Source of the DNA: Clostridiales bacterium
GTDB taxonomy: Bacteria > Bacillota > Clostridia > Saccharofermentanales > Saccharofermentanaceae
DNA length: 32,177 bases
Assembly (NCBI GenBank): GCA_017509245.1
Contig: JAFWQC010000107.1
Location: 1 to 32,177, forward strand
Reading direction: 5' to 3'
The translations under genes and the position numbers were made by a program. The number at the start of each line of letters is the position of its first letter. The stretch's first letter is position 1. Below the pieces are notes generated by a model, which worked only from the letters and a program-made list of their open reading frames with translations, did not search any database and was not told where the DNA came from. Of this stretch, positions 10,143 to 19,544 are shown piece by piece.

Positions 10143-11405
10143 ATGAAAAGCGATGTTTATGAATGCATCATTGTTGGCGGCGGTGCAGCAGGCCTTTATT
10201 GTGCTGCCAAGCTGGTAAGGACTTTGTACTCAGGTAAGAAGATCCTGATCCTGGAAGGCGGCAGCAGGGTTGGTGCCAAGCTTGCTTTAACCGGCAGCGG
10301 GAGATGTAATCTGACCAATACAGAGATCGATCCCGGAAAATATAATACGGATGATCCTGATAAGCTTGCTTCCTGTCTTAACAGATATGGTGCTACTGAT
10401 ACAATCGATTTCTACGAGAATGTACTTGGCGTTGTTCTGGAGCAGAAGGGTGAACTTGTATATCCTTCAACTTATAAGAGTTCAACAGTTGTCGACGCTC
10501 TGAGATTCTTCCTTGCCGATAATGGTGTTGAGACCGAACTTAAAGCCCGTGTTGTATCCATAACTAATAACGATGATATCTATGAGATCTCCATTGCGGA
10601 CGGCAGGAAATTTACATCGAAGAATGTTGTAATTGCCACCGGCGGATTCACATATCCAAATACCGGTTCAGACGGTAAATCCGTTGACATGATCGGGAAA
10701 CTCACTGACAGCACATGCATGGTTCCTTTTAAGCCCGCGCTTACTTCATTAACGTCAGATATTCCCGGAATCAAGGGCCTTTGCGGCATAAGATGCAAGG
10801 GCGATGTTAAGATAGTCGATGGCGAAGGCGTAATCAAAGCTCATTCCAAAGGTGAGATCCTTTTTACCAAAGAGGGCGGCATATCCGGCATCTGTGTAAT
10901 GGATGTGTCTGACAGTGCCGTAAGACTTATTGATGAAGGCGATAAGAATGTTAAGGCAGTCGTAAATCTTACCGGAAGATCAGCCGGTGTAATCCTTCAG
11001 ATGATCTATATAAGAAGACAAATGTATTATCACAGGAATTGTGCTGATGCATTATCCGGAATGCTCTTAAGAAACATCACTGACTTCGTCATGAAGAAGA
11101 TGGGCTTGAAGAGCGATAAGATGACTTTAAGAGAATTAGATGATAAGCAGCTTGCCGAATTATCCAATCTCTTGTGCGCTTTTCCGATTCCTGTCAAAGG
11201 TTATGGCGGAACAGATAAAGCTCAGGTATCTTCTGGTGGCTTTAAGCTTTCAAAACTTGATGATTCCATGCAGGTCAAGTACCGCTCCGGCCTTTACATA
11301 ATTGGAGAAGCCGTCAACTGCAACGGTATCTGCGGCGGTTATAACCTCCAGTGGGCATGGACTTCGGCAGCACTTGCGGCAGAGGGTATATCTCAAAATG
11401 TTTGA
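10143..11405 (+). CDS. HI0933-family NAD(P)/FAD-dependent flavoprotein (BaiN/YhiN-like)
   Basis: This 420-residue protein belongs to the COG2081 group. It has the FAD-binding GxGxxG (VGGGAAG, residues 11-17), the family hallmark GAKLALTGSGRCNLTN at about 44-59, and the C-terminal motif GEAVNCNGICGGYNLQWAW. Members reduce diverse substrates (BaiN acts on bile acids) but most are uncharacterised. I chose ATG at 10143 because a GGGGG purine run lies 8 bases upstream; an in-frame ATG at 10128 would overlap the CYTH gene and lacks a site. Its end overlaps the next flavoprotein gene by 8 bases. Confidence 0.9.
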   Translation: MKSDVYECIIVGGGAAGLYCAAKLVRTLYSGKKILILEGGSRVGAKLALTGSGRCNLTNTEIDPGKYNTDDPDKLASCLNRYGATDTIDFYENVLGVVLEQKGELVYPSTYKSSTVVDALRFFLADNGVETELKARVVSITNNDDIYEISIADGRKFTSKNVVIATGGFTYPNTGSDGKSVDMIGKLTDSTCMVPFKPALTSLTSDIPGIKGLCGIRCKGDVKIVDGEGVIKAHSKGEILFTKEGGISGICVMDVSDSAVRLIDEGDKNVKAVVNLTGRSAGVILQMIYIRRQMYYHRNCADALSGMLLRNITDFVMKKMGLKSDKMTLRELDDKQLAELSNLLCAFPIPVKGYGGTDKAQVSSGGFKLSKLDDSMQVKYRSGLYIIGEAVNCNGICGGYNLQWAWTSAALAAEGISQNV

Positions 11406-13032
11406 GATAGTTGTAAAGCCAAGGGTAGATTCAAATATAGCCAAAGGCAAAACTCCTGATTCGGTACTGATCGTTGAACAGATCAAAAAGTCAGGAACCA
11501 AAGCCATGAGAGCAGGTCTTAAAAAGCTTGAGAGCGGCACTCATGTGCTTGATATCAATAAGAAATTCATTGATGCCAGACACGGAAAAGTAAGCATAAA
11601 TTACAGATTCGACTTTATTACTCCGGAAGAGAAAGAACTCCGCGATGATGAGATCAACACAAGAGCACTTCCATATATCGACAGCTTCGATGACGGGAAT
11701 GTCTATAAACGTCCTGTAGTTGTCGGTACGGGCCCTGCAGGCCTTATGGCTGCACTTATTCTTGCAAAGTATGGTCTAAGGCCGATCGTTCTTGAGCGCG
11801 GTCCTGAGATGAAGCAGAGAATAAGTGATACTGAAGCCTTTAAAGAAGGCAGAGCAGATATCAAGCCGGATTCAAATATCCAGTTCGGCGAGGGCGGGGC
11901 AGGAACATTTTCAGACGGTAAACTGTATTCAGGAGTCAGTTCAGGTCTTAAGGATTACGTTTTAAGTTCCATGATCGTCCATGGAGCGCCTTCTGACATT
12001 ATTTACGATGCTCATCCCCATATTGGCACAGACCGCTTAAGAACGGTCGTTACGGGCCTTAGAAAAGACATCATTTCCTTGGGCGGTGAGGTAAGGTTTA
12101 ACACCAGATTCCTGGGCTACAAGGCTGAAGACGGCAAGCTTAAGAACATTACAGTATCAGACAGCAACGGTACATATGAGATATCATGTGACAGCCTTAT
12201 CCTTGCTATTGGTCATTCAAGCAGGGATACTTTCAGAGCTCTTAACAGATTAGGAATGGATATGCAGTCAAAACCTTTCTCCGTCGGCGTCAGGATCGAG
12301 CATTTAAGATCTGCCATTGATATGTCGCAGTTCGGCTTTGATTCTGAATACTCACCGGACGTTACTCCGGCGATCTATAAACTTTCCTGTGATACAAAGA
12401 CAGGAAGGAAGCTCTATACATTCTGCATGTGCCCGGGCGGCGAAGTTGTTGCCGCTCAGTCTGACAGCCACAGCGTGTGCACAAACGGCATGAGTTTTAG
12501 ATCGAGGGACAATGTCAATTCCAACAGTGCCATCCTTGTGCCCGTTGACAGCAATGACTATGGTGAAGGAGTCCTTGACGGCGTGAAGTTCCAGGAAGAG
12601 CTTGAGCATAAAGCTTTTGTCGCAGGAGGCAGCAGCGGCAAAGCCCCATCCGTAAGATATGGCGACCTGCTCGAAAATAAACCCACCGCAGAATTCGGCA
12701 AGGTAAAGCCTTCTTATATGCCGGGCGTTGAATGTGCTGATCTTTCCGGTGTTTTCCCGGACGTGATACTTGATACGATCAAAGACGGAGTAGGGAAGAT
12801 GGGAAAGAAGATCAAAGGCTTTGATGATCCAGATTCGGTACTTACGGCCGTTGAAGCCAGATCCTCTTCTCCGGTAAGGCTTGTCAGAGATCCGGAAACA
12901 CTTCAAAGCACAAATATTAAGGGCATATTCCCGTGCGGAGAAGGTGCAGGTTATGCCGGAGGCATCATGTCATCTGCAATAGACGGTATAAAATGCGCCA
13001 ATAAACTTGCCGTTTCTTTGCTCGATTCGTGA
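11398..13032 (+). CDS. FAD-dependent oxidoreductase, COG2509 type
   Basis: The 544-residue product has an N-terminal domain of about 100 residues typical of COG2509 proteins (RAGLKKLESGTHVLDINK), then the dinucleotide-binding VVVGTGPAGL (107-116), the motif QFGEGGAGTFSDGKLY, and a C-terminal GEGAGYAGGIMSSAIDG that closes the FAD site. The reaction is unknown for this widespread clostridial family. I chose ATG at 11398, giving the usual start MFEIVVKPRV, with AGAGGG about 11 bases upstream; an in-frame ATG at 11302 would put 32 unrelated residues in front. The 8-base overlap with the preceding flavoprotein suggests coupled translation. Confidence 0.9.
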   Translation: MFEIVVKPRVDSNIAKGKTPDSVLIVEQIKKSGTKAMRAGLKKLESGTHVLDINKKFIDARHGKVSINYRFDFITPEEKELRDDEINTRALPYIDSFDDGNVYKRPVVVGTGPAGLMAALILAKYGLRPIVLERGPEMKQRISDTEAFKEGRADIKPDSNIQFGEGGAGTFSDGKLYSGVSSGLKDYVLSSMIVHGAPSDIIYDAHPHIGTDRLRTVVTGLRKDIISLGGEVRFNTRFLGYKAEDGKLKNITVSDSNGTYEISCDSLILAIGHSSRDTFRALNRLGMDMQSKPFSVGVRIEHLRSAIDMSQFGFDSEYSPDVTPAIYKLSCDTKTGRKLYTFCMCPGGEVVAAQSDSHSVCTNGMSFRSRDNVNSNSAILVPVDSNDYGEGVLDGVKFQEELEHKAFVAGGSSGKAPSVRYGDLLENKPTAEFGKVKPSYMPGVECADLSGVFPDVILDTIKDGVGKMGKKIKGFDDPDSVLTAVEARSSSPVRLVRDPETLQSTNIKGIFPCGEGAGYAGGIMSSAIDGIKCANKLAVSLLDS

Positions 13033-13045
13033 AAAAGACTATAAT
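13018..13045 (+). promoter_or_regulatory. Possible promoter before the ACT-domain gene
   Basis: A perfect -10 hexamer TATAAT (13040-13045) lies 16 bases after a weak -35 TTGCTC (13018-13023) that overlaps the end of the flavoprotein gene. It would start a transcript about 55 bases before the ACT gene. The -35 matches only three positions, so this is tentative. Confidence 0.4.
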
Positions 13046-13107
13046 CATTGGTGTTAAGTCCTTTTTAGCGTTACAATCAATATCTCTTAAAAAGGGAGGG
13101 TAATCTT

Positions 13108-13392
13108 ATGAACAGCGAGAAGAATACAGCCGTAGTAACAGTACTTGGAAGAGACCGCGTAGGCATCATCGCAGATGTGTCACGCCTTCTTGCAGATTAC
13201 GGTATCAATATCAATGATATCTCACAGACCATCCTTGATGATATCTTTACAATGGTAATGATGGTAGACCTTAAGGATGTTGTCATCGAAGAGTCCGATA
13301 TCTCAGATAAACTCGCTGAACTCGGTAAAAAGCTCGGTGTGCAGATCACTATCCAGCACACGGGCCTTTTCAATGCAATGCATACTATCTGA
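13108..13392 (+). CDS. ACT-domain protein (UPF0237)
   Basis: This 94-residue protein is a single ACT domain: AVVTVLGRDRVGIIADVSRLLADYGINI with the ligand-binding DRVGI turn, then NDISQTILDDIFTMVMMVDL. Free-standing ACT proteins bind small molecules, often amino acids, and act as regulatory subunits. GGGAGGG (13094-13100) lies 7 bases before the ATG. It is followed 21 bases later by the PFL/UPF0210 gene, a pairing conserved across Firmicutes and Archaea, which suggests the two proteins work together. Confidence 0.93.
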   Translation: MNSEKNTAVVTVLGRDRVGIIADVSRLLADYGININDISQTILDDIFTMVMMVDLKDVVIEESDISDKLAELGKKLGVQITIQHTGLFNAMHTI

Positions 13393-13413
13393 TCTTATTT
13401 TCGAGAGGTGTAT

Positions 13414-14772
13414 ATGATAAACGACCGCGAGATAATTGAGACGATGCAGATGTTTAATGACCAGCATCTTGATATCCGTACGATAACTATGGGTATCTCG
13501 CTTATGGACTGCGCCGCATCGACTGTTGAAGAATCATGCAACAAGATATATGACAAGATCTGCAGATATGCTGGAAAGCTCGTTGAGACAGGTGAGCTCA
13601 TCAGTAAGAAGTATGGCATTCCGATCATTCACAAGAGAATCTCGGTTACTCCCATTTCAATTGTAGCTTCTGCTTGCGGGGCTAAGGATTACACACCTTT
13701 TGCTAAGGTGCTGGATAAGGCTGCAAGAACATGCGGTGTTAACTTTATCGGCGGCTTTTCTGCTCTGGTTCAGAAGGGGTACACCAATTCAGACAAAGTG
13801 CTGATCAATTCTATTCCTGATGCATTGGCATCAACCGAACTTGTATGTTCAAGCGTCAATGTCGCGTCCACAAGGACCGGTATCAATATGGATGCCGTAC
13901 GCGATATGGGCATCATCATCAAGAAGACGGCTGAAGCTACAAAAGATAAGGGTGCTTTAGGCTGTGCCAAGCTCGTTGTTTTCGCTAACGCTCCTGAAGA
14001 TAATCCGTTCATGGCAGGTGCTTTCTTAGGTCCCGGTGAACCTGAATGCGTAATCAATGTCGGCATTTCAGGCCCGGGTGTTGTTAAGCACGCTTTAGAA
14101 GGTGTAAGAGGAAAGGATTTAGGCGTAGTCGCCGAGACTATCAAGAAGTCAGCTTTTAAGATCACCAGAGTAGGTGAGCTCGTAGCAAGGGAAGCTTCTG
14201 AGCGTCTCAAGGTTCCTTTCGGCATCATCGACCTGTCACTTGCTCCGACTCCTGCTGTTGGCGACTCTGTTGCAAGACTTCTTGAAGAATTCGGTCTTGA
14301 GACATGTGGCACATGGGGCACCACGGCTGCTCTTGCTATGCTTAATGATGCTGTAAAGAAGGGCGGAATCATGGCATCTTCTTATGTCGGCGGTCTTTCA
14401 GGTGCATTTATTCCCGTATCAGAGGATGAAGGAATGATCGCTGCCGCAACGTCCGGTTCTCTTAAGCTTGAGAAGCTGGAAGCAATGACCTGCGTATGTT
14501 CTGTAGGTCTTGATATGATCGCGATCCCGGGAGATACGACTGCCGAGACTATATCCGGCATCATCGCTGATGAGATGGCTGTTGGTACGTTCAATAACAA
14601 GACCACTGCTGTAAGACTTATTCCTGTTCCCGGCAAGACCGTTGGTGACAGTGTTGAGTTTGGCGGACTGCTCGGTACTGCTCCTATCATGGACGTTAAC
14701 CGTGCTTCCTGCAGCGATTTTATTCACAGAGGCGGAAGGATTCCTGCTCCCATTCATTCAATGCGTAATTGA
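13414..14772 (+). CDS. PFL family protein (UPF0210/DUF711)
   Basis: The 452-residue protein is a full-length member of UPF0210, a family with a pyruvate formate-lyase-like barrel fold but no proven reaction. It shows the conserved stretches [45 protein letters not shown]-like glycine-rich turns, [15 protein letters not shown] and [16 protein letters not shown] chose ATG at 13414 because GAGAGG (13403-13408) is 5 bases upstream; a GTG at 13408 overlaps that site. It is paired with the ACT-domain gene just upstream, which may supply allosteric control. Confidence 0.92.
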   Translation: MINDREIIETMQMFNDQHLDIRTITMGISLMDCAASTVEESCNKIYDKICRYAGKLVETGELISKKYGIPIIHKRISVTPISIVASACGAKDYTPFAKVLDKAARTCGVNFIGGFSALVQKGYTNSDKVLINSIPDALASTELVCSSVNVASTRTGINMDAVRDMGIIIKKTAEATKDKGALGCAKLVVFANAPEDNPFMAGAFLGPGEPECVINVGISGPGVVKHALEGVRGKDLGVVAETIKKSAFKITRVGELVAREASERLKVPFGIIDLSLAPTPAVGDSVARLLEEFGLETCGTWGTTAALAMLNDAVKKGGIMASSYVGGLSGAFIPVSEDEGMIAAATSGSLKLEKLEAMTCVCSVGLDMIAIPGDTTAETISGIIADEMAVGTFNNKTTAVRLIPVPGKTVGDSVEFGGLLGTAPIMDVNRASCSDFIHRGGRIPAPIHSMRN

Positions 14773-14778
14773 TTCATT

Positions 14779-15534
14779 ATGGATAACGACAAAGTGATCA
14801 ACCCGGTTGAAGCGCAAGAAACTTCGGATCAGGTCGTATCATCTGAACCTGAACAACCCCCGAGATCCAAATTCAGGCATTTCTGGGATTATATAAGCGA
14901 CTATAAAAGAAAGACGGTCGCACTTACTTTGCCGTATGTAGCTTTCGATGTCATATATTCCGGATTCTGCTTTACTATGGCCTTGTTATCACAGTCTTTA
15001 TGGCTGTTCATTATGTCGATCTACTATACGTTATTGTGGATATTAAGAGTAAATGTCCTTTACAGGGCGGGCAGGGGAGCTGTCTTTAAGAGCAGGCGGT
15101 TCAGGGAAATAGTTAATTACCGAAAGTTTTCAAGAAATCTCATACTGCTCGATGTCGTCTTTGCTTATGCTGTTTATCTGATCGTTAAGATCAATGTCCC
15201 TCATGATTATCCCGGAATACTTGTCTACGGCTTCGCTCTTTATGTTGCTTATAAAGTCATAATAGCCGTAATCAATATTATACGGGCTCGAAAATCAAGA
15301 TCTCTGACAGCATTATCTTTAAGAAAGATATGCATTGTTGATGCAATGGTATCTCTCCTTGCTCTGGAATGGGCTTTGTCCCACAGGGATGAGGGGAATC
15401 TTTCCATTTTCGCGCGAGAGATAGAAAAATACAGCGGCATAACAGTCGTGACCATTATCTTTATCATGGGTGCTGCCGGATTTATTACTTATTTCAGATT
15501 GAGATCTAAAGAGAAGAAAGAAGGAATTACATAA
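14779..15534 (+). CDS. Hypothetical polytopic membrane protein
   Basis: I do not recognise this 251-residue protein. It has an acidic, Pro/Glu-rich cytoplasmic N-terminus of about 35 residues, then some six hydrophobic segments (about 47-70, 73-92, 119-138, 146-166, 189-203 and 220-240) separated by Arg/Lys-rich loops such as YRAGRGAVFKSRRFRE. The basic loops suggest cytoplasmic faces between helices. It starts 6 bases after the PFL gene and its stop codon directly abuts the start of the GH13 gene, so it is inside a tight operon. No transport or enzyme motif is visible. Confidence 0.75.
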   Translation: MDNDKVINPVEAQETSDQVVSSEPEQPPRSKFRHFWDYISDYKRKTVALTLPYVAFDVIYSGFCFTMALLSQSLWLFIMSIYYTLLWILRVNVLYRAGRGAVFKSRRFREIVNYRKFSRNLILLDVVFAYAVYLIVKINVPHDYPGILVYGFALYVAYKVIIAVINIIRARKSRSLTALSLRKICIVDAMVSLLALEWALSHRDEGNLSIFAREIEKYSGITVVTIIFIMGAAGFITYFRLRSKEKKEGIT

Positions 15535-16845
15535 ATGTGGTACGAAGAAGCAGTGTTTTATCAGATCTATCCTTTGGGATTTTGCGGAGCTCCATTTGAG
15601 AATGACGGCATTCCTAAATCCAGGATACTTAAGGTAAATGACTGGATTCCCCACATGACGAAACTCGGCATCAATGCCATATATTTCTCGCCTGTATTTG
15701 AATCAGATACGCATGGTTATAACACAAGAGATTATGGCCTTATCGACACAAGATTAGGCACAAATGAAGACTTCAAAAAGGTTGTTGATAATCTCCATAA
15801 GGAAGGAATAAAAGTCGTTCTTGACGGCGTGTTCAATCATGTCGGAAGAGGCTTTTGGGCTTTCAAGGACGTTCAGGAAAAGCGCTGGGATTCACCTTAT
15901 AAGGACTGGTTCCATATCTCGTTTGAAGGTAATTCAAATTACAATGACGGTTTCTGGTATGAAGGCTGGGAAGGGAACTATGACCTCGTAAAACTCAACT
16001 TAAGAAATCCCGCCGTTGTCGGTCACATTCTTGATAAAGTAAATTACTGGATTGATTATTTTGACATAGACGGTTTAAGGCTTGATGTAGCATATTGCCT
16101 TGATCATGAATTCTTAAGAAGGCTCAGGGAATTTACTGACAGCAAGAAGGATGATTTCTTCCTTCTGGGTGAAGTCCTGCACGGTGAATACGGAAGGATG
16201 CTAAATGATATGCATCTTCATTCTCTCACGAATTACCAGTGCTACAAGGGCATTTATTCTTCGTTTAATTCATCCAACATGTTTGAGATCATGCATTCGC
16301 TGATGCGTCTGTTCGGTCCGGAGGACTGGACTGTATGCAGGGGAGCGCATCTCTTGTCTTTTGCTGATAATCATGATGTAACGAGGATCGCATCTATCTT
16401 AAATGATGAGAGATGTCTGCCGCTCGTTTATACACTTGTATTTACCATGCCCGGAATCCCCTGTGTTTACTATGGCTCCGAGTGGGGTGCGAAGGCAAGG
16501 AAAGAAGAAGGCGATCCGGCACGCAGATCTTGCTTTGATAAGCCGGAATGGACTGATCTTACAGATCATATAGCAAGACTTGCCGAAGCAAAGAAGAATT
16601 CCAATGCGCTTAATTATGGCGGACTTAGAATAGTAGTTCTTACTAATAAGCAATGCATTTTCGAGCGCAACTCAGGAGATCAGAGAGTCATGGTTGCAAT
16701 CAATATGGATTCTAATCCCTATACCGCACATTTTGACGCAGGATGCGGGCAGGCTAAGGAATTGTTGTCCGTTTCAATACATGACTTCGGCGGCGGATCA
16801 ACTTTGCAGCCTTTCTCGTCTGAGATCTGGCTCATGGAAAGATAA
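15535..16845 (+). CDS. GH13 alpha-amylase family glycosidase
   Basis: GH13 enzymes cleave alpha-glucosidic bonds. All four conserved regions are present: DGVFNH (97-102), the nucleophile Asp184 in GLRLDVA, the acid/base Glu213 in LGEVLHGEY, and NHD at 279-281. The 436-residue protein has no signal peptide and no N-terminal CBM34-like domain. It is therefore probably a cytoplasmic maltodextrin-type hydrolase, related to the neopullulanase/cyclomaltodextrinase branch but shorter than most. The start codon follows the stop of the membrane-protein gene with no gap; AAGGA about a dozen bases upstream is a weak ribosome binding site. Confidence 0.92.
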   Translation: MWYEEAVFYQIYPLGFCGAPFENDGIPKSRILKVNDWIPHMTKLGINAIYFSPVFESDTHGYNTRDYGLIDTRLGTNEDFKKVVDNLHKEGIKVVLDGVFNHVGRGFWAFKDVQEKRWDSPYKDWFHISFEGNSNYNDGFWYEGWEGNYDLVKLNLRNPAVVGHILDKVNYWIDYFDIDGLRLDVAYCLDHEFLRRLREFTDSKKDDFFLLGEVLHGEYGRMLNDMHLHSLTNYQCYKGIYSSFNSSNMFEIMHSLMRLFGPEDWTVCRGAHLLSFADNHDVTRIASILNDERCLPLVYTLVFTMPGIPCVYYGSEWGAKARKEEGDPARRSCFDKPEWTDLTDHIARLAEAKKNSNALNYGGLRIVVLTNKQCIFERNSGDQRVMVAINMDSNPYTAHFDAGCGQAKELLSVSIHDFGGGSTLQPFSSEIWLMER

Positions 16846-16947
16846 TTGACCGCGGCTTATTTTCCGGTTTTTAAGTTGCTGCTTTTAACTTTATTTTCTC
16901 CCTTGTTTTGTTTGAGTTTATCCCGTTTTAGTAATTATTCAGTCAGT

Positions 16948-16953
16948 TATAAT
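16948..16953 (+). promoter_or_regulatory. Possible -10 element for the orphan anchored protein
   Basis: TATAAT stands alone in the A+T-rich 160-base gap 16846-17005, 52 bases before the chosen ATG. There is no convincing -35 element at 16-18 bases, so confidence is low. I see nothing else clear in this gap, only short weak inverted repeats. Confidence 0.3.
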
Positions 16954-17005
16954 TTAATCATAGGGATTGCTAAGGAATCTATATTGGGGACAGGTCGATA
17001 GTACC

Positions 17006-17644
17006 ATGAATAAAGTGATCAGGAAACTGAAGAGCAACAAAAAGGCTATGACGGCAGTCATTATAGTCTCGTTTGTCATTGTCTTATCCGTCATTGTTTT
17101 GCTCTTGATCCCGAATCATCTTTCTATTGCTAAATTCAAGTATCACTTTGGTATAGAAAATCATTTCGACAAATACACTGATTTCAATGATTATAAAAAT
17201 CTTTCCCATTACACCGGCAGAGTTATCGAAAAGAAAACAGGTCAAGCATATATAGTCTGTCATGGCGATGAAGCTCAGAAAGCCTTTGAATATTGTGTCA
17301 GTGACAGCGGGAATTATGAGATAAAAAAAGTCGCACTTGCAAAAAGCATAGGCAGTTTTGGAGTGCCTGTTACGGATTTTTATGTTTTCATGTTTGTATT
17401 TAAGAACAGTTCAGATGCAGAAGAATTCTACGATCATTATTCCGGATATGTTATGTACGGACCAATAGATCACGAAGAAGGAAAGAATTTTTCATATACT
17501 GTCTGTTACAGAAAAAGTGACGGATGTTATCTTGAAAACGATACTGTACTCATATTGCAAGGTTATGGCGGGAGACTCTTTTTTGACAGGATGTGCAAGC
17601 ATTGGGGAATTAAGTCGCCATACGATCCTTCTTTGGAAGATTAG
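17006..17644 (+). CDS. Hypothetical signal-anchored protein
   Basis: I do not recognise this 212-residue protein. It has a Lys-rich start, a strong hydrophobic helix (about 14-36) and an outside domain of about 175 residues with many Tyr and Phe, such as YDHYSGYVMYGP. I chose ATG at 17006 because it yields a clean anchor; an in-frame TTG at 16967 has no spaced ribosome binding site. The site before 17006 (AGG, 16992-16994) is weak. It ends in TAG, the only gene here that does so apart from the broken ATPase. It stands alone between the GH13 operon and convergent argH. Confidence 0.65.
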   Translation: MNKVIRKLKSNKKAMTAVIIVSFVIVLSVIVLLLIPNHLSIAKFKYHFGIENHFDKYTDFNDYKNLSHYTGRVIEKKTGQAYIVCHGDEAQKAFEYCVSDSGNYEIKKVALAKSIGSFGVPVTDFYVFMFVFKNSSDAEEFYDHYSGYVMYGPIDHEEGKNFSYTVCYRKSDGCYLENDTVLILQGYGGRLFFDRMCKHWGIKSPYDPSLED

Positions 17645-17665
17645 TTTTTTCCTCGAAAATTATTA

Positions 17666-17691
17666 GGGCCGGCTCTAAATTGAGACGGCCC
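17666..17691. terminator. Bidirectional terminator between the orphan gene and argH
   Basis: A GC-rich hairpin pairs GGGCCG with CGGCCC and continues with CTC/GAG after one mismatch, around a six-base AT loop. On the minus strand it is followed by the T-rich TAATAATTTT, so it mainly suits termination of argH transcription; the plus side has a poorer T run. Confidence 0.65.
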
Positions 17692-17709
17692 GTGTTATAA
17701 AGAGTGTTA

Positions 17710-19071
17710 TTACTGTTCATCAAGATATTTCTTGACCGTATCAGGAGCAGGTCCGCCCGTAAGGCTTCTGCCTTCAACGCATGTTTTCAAAGAGATTGCA
17801 TCGTAAACATCTTCTTCGAAAGCAGGAGAGAATTCCTTTAGTTTATCGAGCTTAACATCAAGAAGCGATATATTGTTCTCGATGCAGTAATGTACGAGCT
17901 TACCGGAAATCGCATGTGTCTCACGGAAGGGAAGGCCTTTCTTAACAAGGTAGTCAGCAAGGTCAGTTGCGTTTGTAAATCCGCCAAGAGCAGCGGCTTC
18001 CATATTGTCCTTGCGGATGGTCATAGTCTTGATCATGCCGGTGAAAGGAGGGAGGACAGCCTTGATCGTATCGATGCAGTCAAACATTGCTTCCTGGACT
18101 TCCTGCATATCCTTGTTATATGTAAGAGGCAGTCCCTTCATGATGACGAGAAGTGCGATAAGGTCACCGTAAACACGGCCGGTCTTGCCACGTGTAAGCT
18201 CAGCTACGTCAGGATTCTTCTTCTGAGGCATCATGGAAGAACCGGTGGAATATGCGTCATCTAATTCATAGAACTTGAATTCCTGTGATGCATAAAGGAT
18301 TATCTCTTCGCTCATCCTTGATAAGTGCATCATGAGGATAGAACATGCAGATGCGAACTCGATAGCAAAATCCCTGTCGGCAACTCCGTCCAAAGAGCAC
18401 AGCGTAACGCCGTTCATTCCAAGCTGATCAGCTACGAACTGGCGGTCAAGCGGATATGTTGTTCCGGCAAGTGCGCCTGAACCGAGAGGAGAGATGTTAG
18501 CTCTGTCTTTTGCCTCGTTGATCCTGTCGATGTCACGCTTGAACATCTCGATATAAGCAGAAAGATAATGAGCATATGTAATGGGCTGAGCTCTCTGAAG
18601 ATGAGTGTAGCCCGGCATATATGTCTCGGTATTAGCCTTTGCGATCTCAACTAAAGTGTCGATAAGATCATCAAGAAGTTCAATGATCTCGCCGGCTTCG
18701 TCAACCATATAAAGGCGCTGGTCCAAAGCTACCTGATCATTTCTCGAACGTCCTGTGTGAAGACGCTTGCCTGCATCACCGATGCGGTTTGTAAGCTCTT
18801 CTTCGATAAACATATGGATGTCTTCAGCATCTGAATCAAACGTAAGCTTGCCGGATTCGATATCTTCCTTTATAGAGAGAAGGCCGCTCTTGATATCTTC
18901 TGCGTCTTTATCAGAGATAACGCCCTGCTTTGCGAGCATCTGTGAATGAGCGATGGAACCTTCTATGTCCTGGCTGTACATCTTGCAGTCAAAGGGAAGG
19001 GAAGAATTGTAATCGTTTACTTCTTTGTCGGTAGCCTTTTCGAAGCGTCCGGCCCACATTTTCTTTGCCAT
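17710..19071 (-). CDS. argH: Argininosuccinate lyase
   Basis: ArgH splits argininosuccinate into arginine and fumarate, the last step of arginine synthesis. The 453-residue protein has the superfamily signature GSSMMPQKKNPD (277-288) with the catalytic serine loop, HTGRSRND at 105-112, and THLQRAQP at 156-163. The ATG has GGAG (19079-19082) 7 bases upstream, inside the final codons of the GNAT gene before it. It is the last gene of the minus-strand arginine cluster. Confidence 0.97.
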   Translation of the reverse strand: MAKKMWAGRFEKATDKEVNDYNSSLPFDCKMYSQDIEGSIAHSQMLAKQGVISDKDAEDIKSGLLSIKEDIESGKLTFDSDAEDIHMFIEEELTNRIGDAGKRLHTGRSRNDQVALDQRLYMVDEAGEIIELLDDLIDTLVEIAKANTETYMPGYTHLQRAQPITYAHYLSAYIEMFKRDIDRINEAKDRANISPLGSGALAGTTYPLDRQFVADQLGMNGVTLCSLDGVADRDFAIEFASACSILMMHLSRMSEEIILYASQEFKFYELDDAYSTGSSMMPQKKNPDVAELTRGKTGRVYGDLIALLVIMKGLPLTYNKDMQEVQEAMFDCIDTIKAVLPPFTGMIKTMTIRKDNMEAAALGGFTNATDLADYLVKKGLPFRETHAISGKLVHYCIENNISLLDVKLDKLKEFSPAFEEDVYDAISLKTCVEGRSLTGGPAPDTVKKYLDEQ

Positions 19072-19075
19072 AAGT

Positions 19076-19534
19076 TTACTCCTTTATGTAATCAGGATCG
19101 ATCCTGACTAATTCGGTTAATGCTTTATTCCTGTAATTCAGATCATCACGGAGCGTAAAGCCCTGTGCCTCCCAGAATGCATTGCCGCCTTCGTTTTTCT
19201 TGAAAGCAACGAGAAGGACTTTGGTAATGTCTTCTGCTTTAAGCGCATCGAGCGCCAGATCAACGAGCTTTTTGCCGATGCCGTATCTTCTGTAATCAGG
19301 TGATACGCACGCATGCTGTATTATACCGCGTCTTCCGTCATGACCACATAATATCACACCAACTATCTTTTCACCGTCAAGAGCTACAAAAGAAGTGGTC
19401 GGATTGCGCTTAAGGTACTTTTCGATGCCTCCATAAGAATCATCCTTATCGTTAAGGCCGTTGCCGCAAAGGATCCAGAGAGCGTATGCCTGATCATAAT
19501 CATCTATATTCATTAACCTGTATGAGATATGCAT
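19076..19534 (-). CDS. GNAT acetyltransferase next to argH
   Basis: GNAT enzymes transfer acetyl groups from acetyl-CoA. The 152-residue protein has the acetyl-CoA-binding motif A, VSPDYRRYGIGKKLVD, with RRYGIG at 82-87, and the family stretches SFVALDGEKIVGVILCGHDGRRG-like and FWEAQGF. Its stop codon is 4 bases before the argH start and its last codons provide the argH ribosome binding site, so expression is coupled. Because some bacteria carry N-acetylglutamate synthase as a GNAT domain fused to ArgH, a role as that enzyme is possible. The substrate is not proven by sequence. Confidence 0.9.
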   Translation of the reverse strand: MHISYRLMNIDDYDQAYALWILCGNGLNDKDDSYGGIEKYLKRNPTTSFVALDGEKIVGVILCGHDGRRGIIQHACVSPDYRRYGIGKKLVDLALDALKAEDITKVLLVAFKKNEGGNAFWEAQGFTLRDDLNYRNKALTELVRIDPDYIKE

Positions 19535-19544
19535 AAAAGACTCC

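Noticed and set aside
12352..12906. 184-codon open frame on the minus strand
   Set aside because: Antisense to the COG2509 flavoprotein whose motifs run straight through it; looks like a codon-bias shadow.
13770..14372. 200-codon open frame on the minus strand
   Set aside because: Antisense to the PFL/UPF0210 gene, Ser/Pro/Thr-rich low-complexity translation, no start signal.
16846..16905. Terminator after the GH13 gene
   Set aside because: Only 4-5 bp inverted repeats are present; too weak to call despite T-rich sequence.
3534..17644. General reassignment of TAG to an amino acid
   Set aside because: TAG ends the gene at 17644 just before a hairpin, all other conserved genes lack internal TAG, and ordinary stops are used throughout.
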